From Buxus sempervirens (lineage: Eukaryota; Streptophyta; Magnoliopsida; Buxales; Buxaceae), in NCBI GenBank assembly GCA_947561395.2, contig OX387192.1, forward strand, positions 36,539,520 to 36,603,519: 64,000 bases of DNA, read 5' to 3'. The notes below the pieces were generated by a model that did not search any database, had not been told where the DNA came from, and saw only the letters and a list, made by a program, of their open reading frames with translations. This document shows positions 1 to 9,841 of this stretch, piece by piece. Numbering within the stretch: the stretch's first letter is position 1; each line of letters begins with the position of its first letter. The translations under genes were made by a program, and so were the position numbers.

Positions 1-110
1 GGCGGCGACGGCGGCGACGACAACGAGCACTCTAGGGCTTGTAGTTTATAAATCCCAGGAAAACCCTAACTCCGGTGCGTTTTAACCAAAAGACAAAATT
101 GCCCCTATTC
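1..110 (-). promoter_or_regulatory. possible promoter and 5' leader of a gene running off the left edge
   Basis: Read on the minus strand, a TATA-like stretch (ATTTATAAAC, about 45-55) is followed about 30 bases later by a GTCGTCGCCGCC-rich leader that reaches base 1. Just upstream is AAACCCTAA (plus strand, 62-70), the telo-box found in many plant promoters of translation and growth genes. The GC-rich triplet tract contrasts with the AT-rich flank. No coding sequence is visible, so the gene and even its presence are inference. Confidence 0.3.
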
Positions 111-194
111 CTAAGAACAGAACGAGGAAAAAGTGGATATTTACAGTTTAACCCCTTAAGGTTTCCTCATTCTCACATTCCTCCGTGGGGTTTC

Positions 195-352
195 TAAAAG
201 GATTGAGATCATCTGCTTGGCACCCAGCAGCCGATGGGTGCTGGCCACATCACCACCAGCCCCTGACACAAGCACATGATTTTTCATGTGGAGGTGATGT
301 GGCCAGCACCCATTGGCTGCTGGGTGCCCAGCAGATGATCTGAATCCTTCTA
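195..352. repeat. long foldback (inverted repeat), possible MITE or hairpin RNA source
   Basis: A left arm (about 195-253) pairs with a right arm (about 293-352) over roughly 58 bases with few mismatches; both contain GATCATCTGC and GGTGCTGGCCACATCACC or their complements. The 40-base loop holds a second small hairpin (CACATGA...TCATGTG, 273-290). No clear target-site duplication was found. A similar architecture occurs at 56956-57139. Confidence 0.7.
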
Positions 353-353
353 A

Positions 354-1858
354 AATATCAATTTATTACTTAAGATTTTTTGTATATAACAATCTCTTTT
401 TTTTAAAGGTTTAATAATCATAACTGAGAAAGTGTTAATTGACATATTCGACTTTATCTCGCTCTATCAAAAATCTTATTTCTAGTTAATCTACGTTTTG
501 TAAGTCTTGTTTTATATACCCGTTCTTGTCTTTTTAGGACTTCCTCTTATAAGCTAGGCCTTTCAATACGTATACTTTTGTACCTTCTTATAAGTATATC
601 TCTAGGTCTTTGTTTTATATAATCAAACTATTTTAATCTACTCTTCTCTGTTTTGCCACTTAATCAACATTGTTAAAATTTTAATGGTCAAACCTTTATA
701 GGGAGAGATTGGTACACATAGCAAACTTTAAGTTTGTAAATTGTTATTTATAAAACCTCAAGGGTGAAAATTTTAAATATCCTAAAAAAAAAAAAGAGAG
801 AGAGAGAAACAAAAACTAGTGACTAAAAGGCTGCGTGAGTGGAGAAGATGTAAAAATGATTTGAAGCCATTAATAAGTTGGAAAACAAAGTTAGAGACTT
901 GATGATTGAAAAAAGAAAAGAAGGAACGTTTAAGATAGAAGGTTTAGACAGAAAAATAAGCCTGTTGAAAGATGGTTAACGATAAGTTCTTGCGAGTTAA
1001 TCATAGTGAGAGCCAACAAATTAAAGGATGAAACCCATGCTGAGTAACAAGTGCAGTACTGCAATTGTAAAAGAGGATACGAGTAATTGTTTGAGACATA
1101 TATCTAAGGGTTTAAAAATAATAAAAGTGTATTTTTGAAAAATATACATGTATAAATACATGGAGGAAAAGCTAATGTATGATTGTAAGCTTTAGAAATT
1201 AAATTGAGCTATTGACCCTACTTTTTATGATATCATGGTCGGAAGAAATGACCTTAGTTTATGACAGCAAAATCACTACTGAAAGCAGAGGTGTAAATTT
1301 AATATGGGGCCAACTGAATTGGAAAGGTCATATAGTACTGCTCCATTTCCATGCTTGCTTTGCATTTGTCTTGCAAATCATAATGATGTTCCAGATAATA
1401 AAACATGCATATAAGTCATGCTTCGAATTTCTCATTTTGATTGGTATCCCATTGAGGATTGTCTCGAAACTTGCGAGTTGAATCATGTACACAAATGTGT
1501 GTGTATATATATATATATATATTTATGTATTTATACATGTATTCGTCTTATAGGAACCACTCTGAAGTTTTAATGGGGCTCGGTTTATGAATATGTTATT
1601 CCCAGCTGTATTCGATATTCTTTCACGTTTAGGTGGATTTGTGTTCAATAGAAAAATGGAGATAGGGCCGGGGATTTCTAAACCAATCCACAAACCTGCT
1701 CGAATCCAACCCAATTGAACGGAGCTGGGTTGATCCATTTATTAATTGGGTTGGGTTGAGTTTCAGATCTTCTCAACCCATCTGAAAACAGGTCAACCCA
1801 AGTCCAACCCACTAGCCAATTGGGCACCCCTTTAACTTTTATGTGTCTTTTTTTTTTT
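354..1858. other. AT-rich intergenic DNA without a recognised gene
   Basis: No supported coding region. It contains a short (TA)n microsatellite at 1504-1521. At 1680-1830 there is a stretch of repeated CAACCCA/TTGGGTT motifs ending in GGGCACCCCT, which looks like a degraded hAT-type MITE, but no flanking duplication could be confirmed. Confidence 0.4.
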
Positions 1859-2215
1859 GGAAAAATTGATTATTAATGATACGTTTTTCAAAATAATTCA
1901 AATTCAGCCCGCTAATTCTTAAAAATTGAGAATTAGTAATACTTTATTCAAATAATTAGGATTAAGTGTCATTTTACTATTCATGAAAATTTTCTTCCAA
2001 AAATACCCTCAAAAAGATTTGCAAACCTCATTTATACCTAAATGAGTGAAGGTTTTCAAAGTCTTTGGAGGGCATTGTTGGAAGAAAGTCTTTATAAACA
2101 ATAAAATGACACTAAATCTCAATTACTTAAAAAATTATCATTAATTCTCAATTTTTAAGAATTGGTTGACTAATCTGAATTATTTTTAAAAAGTAACACT
2201 AAAAACCAATTTCCC
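1859..2215. mobile_element. Mutator-like MITE, copy 1 of a local family
   Basis: The element begins GGAAAAATTGATTATTAATG and ends ...CTAAAAACCAATTTCCC, so its termini are imperfect inverted repeats of about 45 bases (each arm includes an AAATAATTCA-type block). The interior holds a second inverted pair around AATTTTCTTCCAAAAATACC and its complement near 2070-2095. Flanks are T-rich and match at 7 of 9 bases, compatible with a 9-bp duplication. Related copies lie at 14324-14797, 14977-15422 and, partially, 45100-45250. Confidence 0.65.
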
Positions 2216-3828
2216 CTTTTTTTGTCCTTATTTTTGTCTTTTATATACTACATTTATATTCTATTTTATTATGTTATCGGGTAGACTTAGCTAATTTAAG
2301 TATATTAGTTTAATATCTTTATACTTTAATTATTAAATTATTTTATGAATAATATAAAATTTACTAATTCTAAGAATTAATAATACTGCCATGTCTATAA
2401 ACGTATATTGTTTATTTATTATACGGTATACAGATTATTATAGTTGATAGTTTATAATAATTTTAATTAATAGTATATGAGGCTAATTATTATAATTTAA
2501 TTTAATTGCTTTTAGATATTATAAGCTTCTTCATAAGTAAAATTTGCCTTGAATGTGAATGGCTGCCAAACAAGTGCTTACACTGCAATAAAAAACAAAA
2601 GAATTGGATTGATAGATTCTTGTCCACGGCAACAGCTTTATCTAGCTGTTGCCAGAAAACAGAAGACCTTTCGCCTGCAAAAGAGAAAATGAGTGGCCAT
2701 ATGCAGGCACCAGGTCAAGATGATGAGCAAACAAACAAATGGTCTCGTAGCGAAAGGCAAATCAAAAGAGAAAATAAACAGAGAAAGATACACACAGCTG
2801 GCTTCAAGAATGATCTGGGACGCGCAAACGCCGCCCTTCCAATTCCAATCTGTTCGTGGCCCCACCTTAACAGCTCCGGAAAGCAGTTACCGTTTGTCAA
2901 ATGCTCCGTTTGATGACGTGGCTAATGCCGTTAAAATTTCCACTTATATGTAGTTAATCAGCTGAACCGGCAAGCATTCCTTCGCACCAGCTTTTAGGCG
3001 GTCGGCCACCGCTACATCGGAACACCGACACCGACAACCGGTTGGGAAAAGACAAAAAATCAAAATACAGTACAGTACAGCCTCTTTCGGTGTAATTAAC
3101 GGTAACGGAAGGCCGATTGAGACAGCGGGAGAACGTGCTGGGGTGTTAGATTCTTGGACGGACGTTGACATCGGGACGTGGACGTGGTAATAAGTGCAAA
3201 GTGCAAACACTAAAATTAATATCTCAATTAGGCTGAATACAGTCAATAAAATAATATGTGTGCACTTACAAAAATACCCCTCGTTTTTTTTCTAATAACG
3301 ACGTTGTACTTATTCTTCTCTTTTGACGCGTATTATAACGTGCGCTTCTCAAAGTCCATTCGAAAAAAATAAAAAAAGTAAATAATGCACGTTCCCACTA
3401 TACCTACTCCGGGAGATGACTTCACTAGGGCATTTTTTTTTTTTTTGATAATGGACTTCACTAGGCTTGTCATCTAGTGATATTCTCAATTTCATAATTG
3501 CCTTTCATACCGGTTAAGGTAATGGAAGCTCGTCGTTGCCACGTGGTAATTATGAAGAGAGCCCATGTAATTTGGAGTACTATCCTCTAGATAATGAAAC
3601 ATAGATAAGCATTAGCTGGAATTCATACGTTACGCACGTAGAAAAAGAATTAGAAACAAATGATACTCGTACACATGACAATAACAAATCTTGGTATTGG
3701 AGTAAATTGATCAAAAATTAGAGAGTATTTCGGGTATAAAATGCCAGGCAAAAACAAAAGGATTGGTTTTATATAATAGTATTGATATGTGTACACATAT
3801 TTGAAATGTGAAATTCATGAGATGAAAT
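2216..3828. other. intergenic DNA, no gene recognised
   Basis: AT-rich to 2500, then a more balanced stretch (2550-3360) with several ACGT cores (for example TGACGTGG near 2914 and GGACGTGGACGTGG near 3173). It also has a small hairpin (GGCAACAGC...GCTGTTGCC, about 2629-2654). Open frames here have no recognisable domains and are not called as genes. Confidence 0.4.
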
Positions 3829-4134
3829 TTGAACTGGCAAATGCGACCCGATTAAAAAAAAAAACAACAACAAAAAGTCCAGTCTCGACCTGATTAACGC
3901 CCCAACTTGACCCGAATCCCGTAAAACCCGATCCAATTAACCCCCAACCCTATTTAAACCATATTTTTAAAAAAATAAATAATAATAATAAAAGGGTTGG
4001 CGGGTTGAACCCGTTTATTGACGGATTGGGTTTGGGGTTTTCCAACCCACCTTAATTTAGTCCAACTCGAACCCGATTCAATTAACCCCCAACCCGATTA
4101 TGACCCAACCCAACCCGACACATTGCTAGCTCTA
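3829..4134. mobile_element. hAT-type MITE with perfect 8-bp target-site duplication
   Basis: The element starts TTGAACTGGCAAATGCGACC and its complement end starts TAGAGCTAGCAATGTGTCGG, giving short imperfect terminal inverted repeats. GATGAAAT lies directly outside both ends (3821-3828 and 4135-4142), the 8-bp duplication expected of hAT transposases. The interior is made of CAACCCGA/TCGGGTTG-like subterminal repeats and has no coding capacity. Confidence 0.8.
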
Positions 4135-4142
4135 GATGAAAT

Positions 4143-5228
4143 CCTCTACCTCGTTTTCTCTATTACCATAGACTGTTACCAAGCAAAACATATCCTGCAA
4201 TATGCTTTGTAATACTGTGAAAATAGAACATATGAAAACATTCTAGTAACATATTCTGATGGGTGGTGGCAGATATAGTAACACAGGAAACAGGATAGAG
4301 GATCTGAAATGTATATTCAGCCATAATTCTATGATAAAACTTGTATGTAGACTAGTGGCTTACATTTAGACACGTGGCTTTGCCAAATATTTATTTGATC
4401 TTCAAAATCCATTTTTATAACATCTAGCCTCCAATTAAGGTGCCTAATTAAGCAGGGAACATGGCCTCCTTTAATTATGAACTTTTTTGCTATTAATTAC
4501 AAAAAAAGTGAGAAATACTCAAAAGGAGGATTCATTGCTTTTGAGGAGAAGGTAATGTTTAATTAGTAAAATTGTTCTACCAACCTCTCTTTCCCTTCTT
4601 AATCAAGATCAAAGACAAAATCAAGATGCTCCTTTGGCATTATCATAAAGAAAAAATATATGAAAAGAGAGGAAACATCAAGTCTTGGTGCAATAATTTG
4701 ATTTTCAAAAAGGAAAGATGAAGCTCTCCACGCCAATTGAGAAAGAAGGAACTCTTCCGCTATCTGAATTATTTCACCCAAGGACCACTTTTGCTGAATC
4801 AACCCTTAATTGAGATTAAGTGGACGCGTTTAGTGACAAATCAAGATTAAGTAATTACCAAGGTCTCATTTGGCATTCATTTTGAAAACTCATTCTATGG
4901 CTTGAAATGAATTACAAGACTTGCACTGAGTTCTTGTAACAAAATGATGCAGGTTGCAATTTGGGACATTGAAAAGAGGAATTACCCTTAGAACCGTTTC
5001 TCGGGTTTTAAAAACTCATTTTACAAAATTACAGCGGCCAACTCATAATTATTATGAATGAAAAGTGGGTCATCCAATGTTCAAACCCAACTCCCAAATC
5101 ATGCCTTTTTAAGGAATGATCTCTGGCAAACGAGGCCTAAAGCTCGAGTGCTAGCTAATCTAAATAGCTGTGGTGGCATTTCCGTAAATAAGGGCTAAAC
5201 AGTGTTCTATTCTTTCATCCAAGTCTCA
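4143..5228. other. intergenic region upstream of the RALF gene
   Basis: AT-rich sequence with no recognisable gene, RNA or transposon. The last few hundred bases are the likely RALF promoter. Confidence 0.4.
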
Positions 5229-5332
5229 ATATAAGTTATATTACACAACCTGTCCGTCCACAACTGGTCTCAGAACTGCTACAGGCAGAGAGGAGAAACA
5301 GAGCTTCAAACGGGGCAACTGCAGCAGCAACG
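5229..5332 (+). promoter_or_regulatory. likely RALF core promoter and 5' leader
   Basis: ATATAAG at 5229-5235 is the best TATA-like element. Transcription would start near 5260-5270, giving a leader of about 65-70 bases before the ATG at 5333. Position and composition fit a plant core promoter; there is no direct evidence for the start site. Confidence 0.35.
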
Positions 5333-5683
5333 ATGGCCAACGCATCTGGAATGCTCGTGATCTTCGCCATCATCTTGTTTGTGACTCTGATAACTTCATC
5401 GTCCAGCGTTGGTGCTAGTGGGGACCTTCAGTTAGGCTGGATGCCGACGAGATCGACCTGCGAGGGCTCGATCGCGGAGTGCCTGGCCGGCGACGAATTC
5501 GACATGGACACGGAGATCAACCGACGCATCTTAGCGACGAGGAACTACATCAGCTACGGAGCGCTGCAGAGGAACAGGGTCCCGTGTTCTCGGAGGGGCG
5601 CTTCGTACTACAATTGCCGTGCAGGAGCTCAAGCGAACCCTTACAGCCGCGGTTGTAGCAAAATTACTCGATGCAGACGTTAG
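5333..5683 (+). CDS. rapid alkalinization factor (RALF) preprohormone, RALF33/22/23-like
   Basis: This is a secreted cysteine-rich peptide hormone precursor of 116 aa. Mature RALFs bind FERONIA-type receptor kinases and LRX/LLG partners at the cell surface, raise apoplastic pH and restrain cell expansion. Residues 8-29 form a hydrophobic signal peptide. The propeptide follows and contains RRIL (64-67), the site-1 protease cleavage motif. The mature peptide then starts ATRNYISYG, with the YISY receptor-binding motif at 72-75. Cysteines 85, 95, 108 and 114 are the four that form the two disulfides, in the conserved contexts CSRRGASYYNC and YSRGCSKITRC. The gene is intronless, as usual for the family, and its length is typical. 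The first ATG is in frame with the signal peptide, so the start is secure. The exact paralogue cannot be assigned by eye. Confidence 0.96.
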   Translation: MANASGMLVIFAIILFVTLITSSSSVGASGDLQLGWMPTRSTCEGSIAECLAGDEFDMDTEINRRILATRNYISYGALQRNRVPCSRRGASYYNCRAGAQANPYSRGCSKITRCRR

Positions 5684-7260
5684 GTTTTGCTTTCTGTCTT
5701 TTTTTTATATATTTTTTTCTTTTACTTCTTTTGTAATTTTTTCGGGTTCAAATGGGAATTGTTTGTTTTTACACTTGGAGAAGAGGAGGATGGTTTTGGG
5801 CCTTTGGTTTGAGTGGGGGAATATATTGATAATAGTACTGTTGTTATGGTAATTTATATACTATAATGTTGGGGCCAAGTATTCCTTTCTTATTGTTACT
5901 ACTGTTGTTGTTATTTGCTTTTTATTACTGTCACATAAAATTGGGTTTTATGTGGGTATGTTTTTTCCATGATTTATTGAAGATTTTTTATATGGCTGGT
6001 ATCTTCTCTGCTCTGATTCCTCAGAAAAAATCACAGGGTTCATGGGATTGTGCATTTTCTTTTCTAAGTCAGGCTGTGCATATATTAATTTTATAATCAA
6101 TTCCTTGTGATCTTACCTATTCTTCTTGTCTAAATGGTTTCAAATTTTATCTTTGTGTTTTTTGAGATGGGGGTTTGAATTCCAAGGAATGGATCTAGAG
6201 TGTTGGAATTTCAAGGACTTTTGTTTTTAGTCATTTGAAATTCTCCTCCTCCATTACCCTTTTCCCATTCAAACATCTCCCAAGTCCTAACCAACGAAAA
6301 GGTGATGATAAGAAAAGGAAGGCAGGAGCATTACAGGGTAGGCATTTGAATTTTAAACGAGTTTTTTTCTTTTAAGGAAACATAGGGGCATCAAAGGTTC
6401 TTTTTGGTGGAGAATTAGTATTTTTAATGTTTATCCTCACCCCATAACAATCCAGTTTTGAGTCTGAAAAGAGAAAAGAATCTATCTAAGCCACAAAGTT
6501 CAAACGATCCTAATATGAACTCAAAACCGTCAGAGCTAGCCAACTTTTGCCGTAGAAGAGGAATTTACATGAATCTTTTCTTTGTTTGCGAGTCTCGATC
6601 GATCCTATAGGGCCCCAAATTACAAACGCGTCAAGAGCAGTGGATTTTTGTGGACCGAATCGAACTCATTACTCATTTATCATTCACGCAATAAATCGGA
6701 AGTCGATTGATGAAACCGACATTTATGATTGCGTGCTTCAAAGGGAAGAGATGATTCATTCAGTGACCGGAAGACGACCGCCAAAATATGCTCGTACTCT
6801 ACCTCACATGGAGCCCGTGCACACACAAACGCACGCGTATGAGAAAATTCAAAGAAGATGGTCCCCACTACTTCCCAGAATGCTCAAAAAGTAAATTCAC
6901 GGTGGCCAGCACAGTCAACACATTAATTTCTCTTTTAACTTTTCATTCAATTCAATGATACTACTGTGCCTCCTGCCCTTTCTTCTGCTTTTGTCTTTCT
7001 TCTGCTTTTGTACGGCAAAGTCTTTCTCACTTGTGTCACCAGGTGTTAGTTTACTGGTGGGACATGGTTTCTCACGCGAAGCTGTAATTTAGTCGATTCC
7101 GAGCATCAATCTTTCGAGGGATCGTTTAACTTGAACCTTATATGACTCGAACCAGATCATCTATTGATGGAGTACATATATGACCTCAAGGATAAGCCAC
7201 GCTGGTATAACGTATTGAAGCTTTTATGAAGTTCATACAAAGACATTTTCACCGGTTCGT
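5684..7260. other. RALF 3' region and intergenic DNA
   Basis: The first few hundred bases are T-rich and probably contain the RALF 3' UTR. A more balanced segment at 6580-6900 has open frames in both directions, but their proteins have no recognisable domain or transit signal and I do not call a gene. Confidence 0.4.
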
Positions 7261-7526
7261 TTCCTGTGGATCTCTAATCTGGACCCTTTACGTGAACCCT
7301 TCTTCAGATCCCTCCACACGTCTTTTACGACAAAAGTGATTGAGGAAGCACAAAAGTGATTGAGGAAATTACAGACAAAATTGGTGATGGGCATGGGTCT
7401 CACTCCGTCCCTATGCTCTGAAATCTTGTTTGAACAGGACGCATGGAAAAATCCGAAGAGGTGTTTACGTAGGAAAGATCCGAAGAGGGGTTCACGTAAA
7501 GGGTTCAGATTAAGGATTCACAGGAA
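7261..7526. repeat. foldback element downstream of HSBP
   Basis: Arms 7261-7310 and 7477-7526 are inverted copies (about 44 of 50 bases pair), with shared core CCCTTTACGTGAACCC. The loop holds two short direct repeats: CAAAAGTGATTGAGGAA twice near 7331-7367, and ATCCGAAGAGG twice at 7451 and 7478. It is probably a non-autonomous foldback transposon; no target duplication was identified. Confidence 0.6.
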
Positions 7527-8143
7527 GTGGATTGCATTTTTACATTTGGAGAATTCTTTTGCCACGTAATAAACGCAGTTGGGATCCGTCGTAGCGTGTA
7601 TGGGGGGGGGGGGGTTGGTTTGCCAAATCAGCCGCCACGCGTGAAATCTGTATCAAGCCAATGGTCTAACTGGGGCGTTTGACAAACATTGCTTAGAGTA
7701 ACAATAATAACTAATAAACTACAAAAGGGTAATGACTTGTTAAGGCAAGATATGCTGCTCCCAATCTAAAAATGTAAACCGAGCATACCTTTATAAGATG
7801 AGCCGAACCTGGAAGGTCATAAGAGAAATTGATTGACCGCATTGTAGGTAAGTAAAAATTTTTTTGGAATCCTTTAGTTTCCGTCATCCTGAAGCCAAAA
7901 GGACTGGAGAAAACTGAAAAGAACTGAAGCCAAAAGGACTGGAGAAAACTGAAAAGAACGCAAGTAACGCTGACAGAATCTTACAAACTCAATGTAGTAA
8001 AATAGGTATTCCAAATGCAACCATTACAAACAAACAAAGTGCAGTGAACTCAATGCCCTGTATCTGATGATCACAGGCAAACATAGTACACAATAGTCTC
8101 GGTTTAGTCATTCTAACCGAAGCACTCCACTCCCAGTCTAATC
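7527..8143. other. HSBP 3' region with a 35-bp tandem duplication and a poly-G run
   Basis: A run of 13 G lies at 7602-7614. A 35-base unit starting GAAGCCAAAAGGACTGG occurs twice in tandem (7891-7925 and 7926-7959). The part adjacent to 8143 is the likely HSBP 3' UTR on the minus strand. Confidence 0.5.
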
Positions 8144-9806
8144 TTATGCAGCAGAATCGTCTGTTGGTTTTGAGTCTTCTGTATTTGGGTTTGAAGGGGC
8201 CAGAGGGGACGGAGAGCCCTCTGCCCCCATCTCAGCTTTGAGGTCATTGACACTCTGCTCCAACTCGTTTATCCGGTTGCCCATCTCATCAAGTGCATTG
8301 CAGTTAAAGATGGCAAAAAAATCTTATTCTAACTAAATGCGACATCCAAATATAAGAGCTCATATATAAGTAATCTAAAATCTAAAACAGACAAACACAT
8401 ATAGAGGAGATGACCACTGGTACAAGGAATACGGAGGACAGGTATATCACATATGCCAACAGAGTTGGGATTCATCACTGGGTACATTCACCTAGACCTG
8501 CATGGCTAAAATCTGGTCCATTAGGATTATCAATACCCATCTTGTCCATGACTCCATACCATTCACACAAGAGACTCCAACTAAGTGTAATCAATAATGT
8601 GAAGATGGGTTGTACAAAAGGCAAGGCAATTATTGTCCAAGGAAATACCAAGTTTAAAATATAGGTTAGCACTATAGCTCCCCCATCTTGTCCATACCAT
8701 TCACACATGAGACTCCAACTAAGTGTAATCAATCATGTGAAGATGGGTTGTATAGAAGGAAAGGCAACTATTGTCCAAGGAAATAGCAAGTTTAAAATAT
8801 AGGTTAGCAATATATCTACTTGCCTTCCATCTTTAGTGTGAGTGTTTTTATATTGGAAATACCAGCTGCCATTAATGCTCAAATGGGAATCATGATTAAC
8901 ATGTAGAAGGATATTCTTTGTGACAATGGAGTCAGACATTGCCTGGAACCTGGATTGCTGCAATAAAAGACCACCTCTTAGCAACAAACACATAATTTCA
9001 GATTTTTGCTTGCCAAATCTCAAGAAACTCACCATCTGCTGAAGAAGGTTTTGCACCTGAGAAAACAATGCAAAGCTATAGTCAAACAAAGGACCTAATT
9101 CCATATACATCTCTAGTAACGAAACTACGCTTACAAGCAATAGCCTCTCCTTACTTTAAAGTGAGGGGGGGTGTGGGTGTGTGTGCATGTGTGTTTAAGA
9201 GAGAAAAGATGCACTCCAAGAGTCTTTGATTATTTTTGGATTTTGTTTATTTAGTAATCATTCTTTTGCTATTGGAATAAGACAGAAGATGTTGAATGCA
9301 TTCTATGAAAACTCTGTATAAGACACTGCAAAAAATCAATATTGTCCTTTTTTTAAAAATCTCCTTGTAAATATGGTATCCATCTGTTAAGAATGATGTT
9401 ACTCACAAAAACTGTCATGTCAGCAGTGCTTTGCTTCGAATCTTCTGAATCATGTCCATCCTGCCAGCAAAACTAATCAGATCGTCATGCACAAGATATG
9501 CTCAGGAATCATCAAAAAGCTCGCAGTTAAGCAAATGGATGCTGGTGAGAAGGAAACCATACAAAAATCTAAACTTGATTCTTTAAAGCAAACTTCAATT
9601 GTTGACTAAATCAATGCCATCAATTAAGAAGCCTTCTTGAACTTCTGACCTAAACTATCTTTCTCACTGTCTCATTTTCTACCTTACCAGAGAAAATTGT
9701 TATTTGACAAACCTATGGGCCTTCCTCCAAAGCGTGCGCAAGATCAGCAAATTCTTCTTAATCCAGGTAGCAAACCAGTCAATATGACTATAGATACTCA
9801 TTATTC

Positions 9807-9841
<35 letters not shown>

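Noticed and set aside
1640-1815. Further hAT MITE with CAACCCA repeats
   Set aside because: Right end resembles GGGCACCCCT, but I could not find a matching left terminus or an 8-bp duplication.
2506-3246. Several overlapping open frames on both strands
   Set aside because: No domains, no signal peptide pattern, and the frames overlap on both strands, as expected by chance in a more balanced stretch.
5619-6096. Open frames downstream of and overlapping the RALF stop
   Set aside because: T-rich, low-complexity hydrophobic translations in the RALF 3' region with no family resemblance or splice support.
6586-6894. 102-codon plus-strand frame
   Set aside because: Product has no recognisable motif; the opposite strand is equally open; no splice or promoter context.
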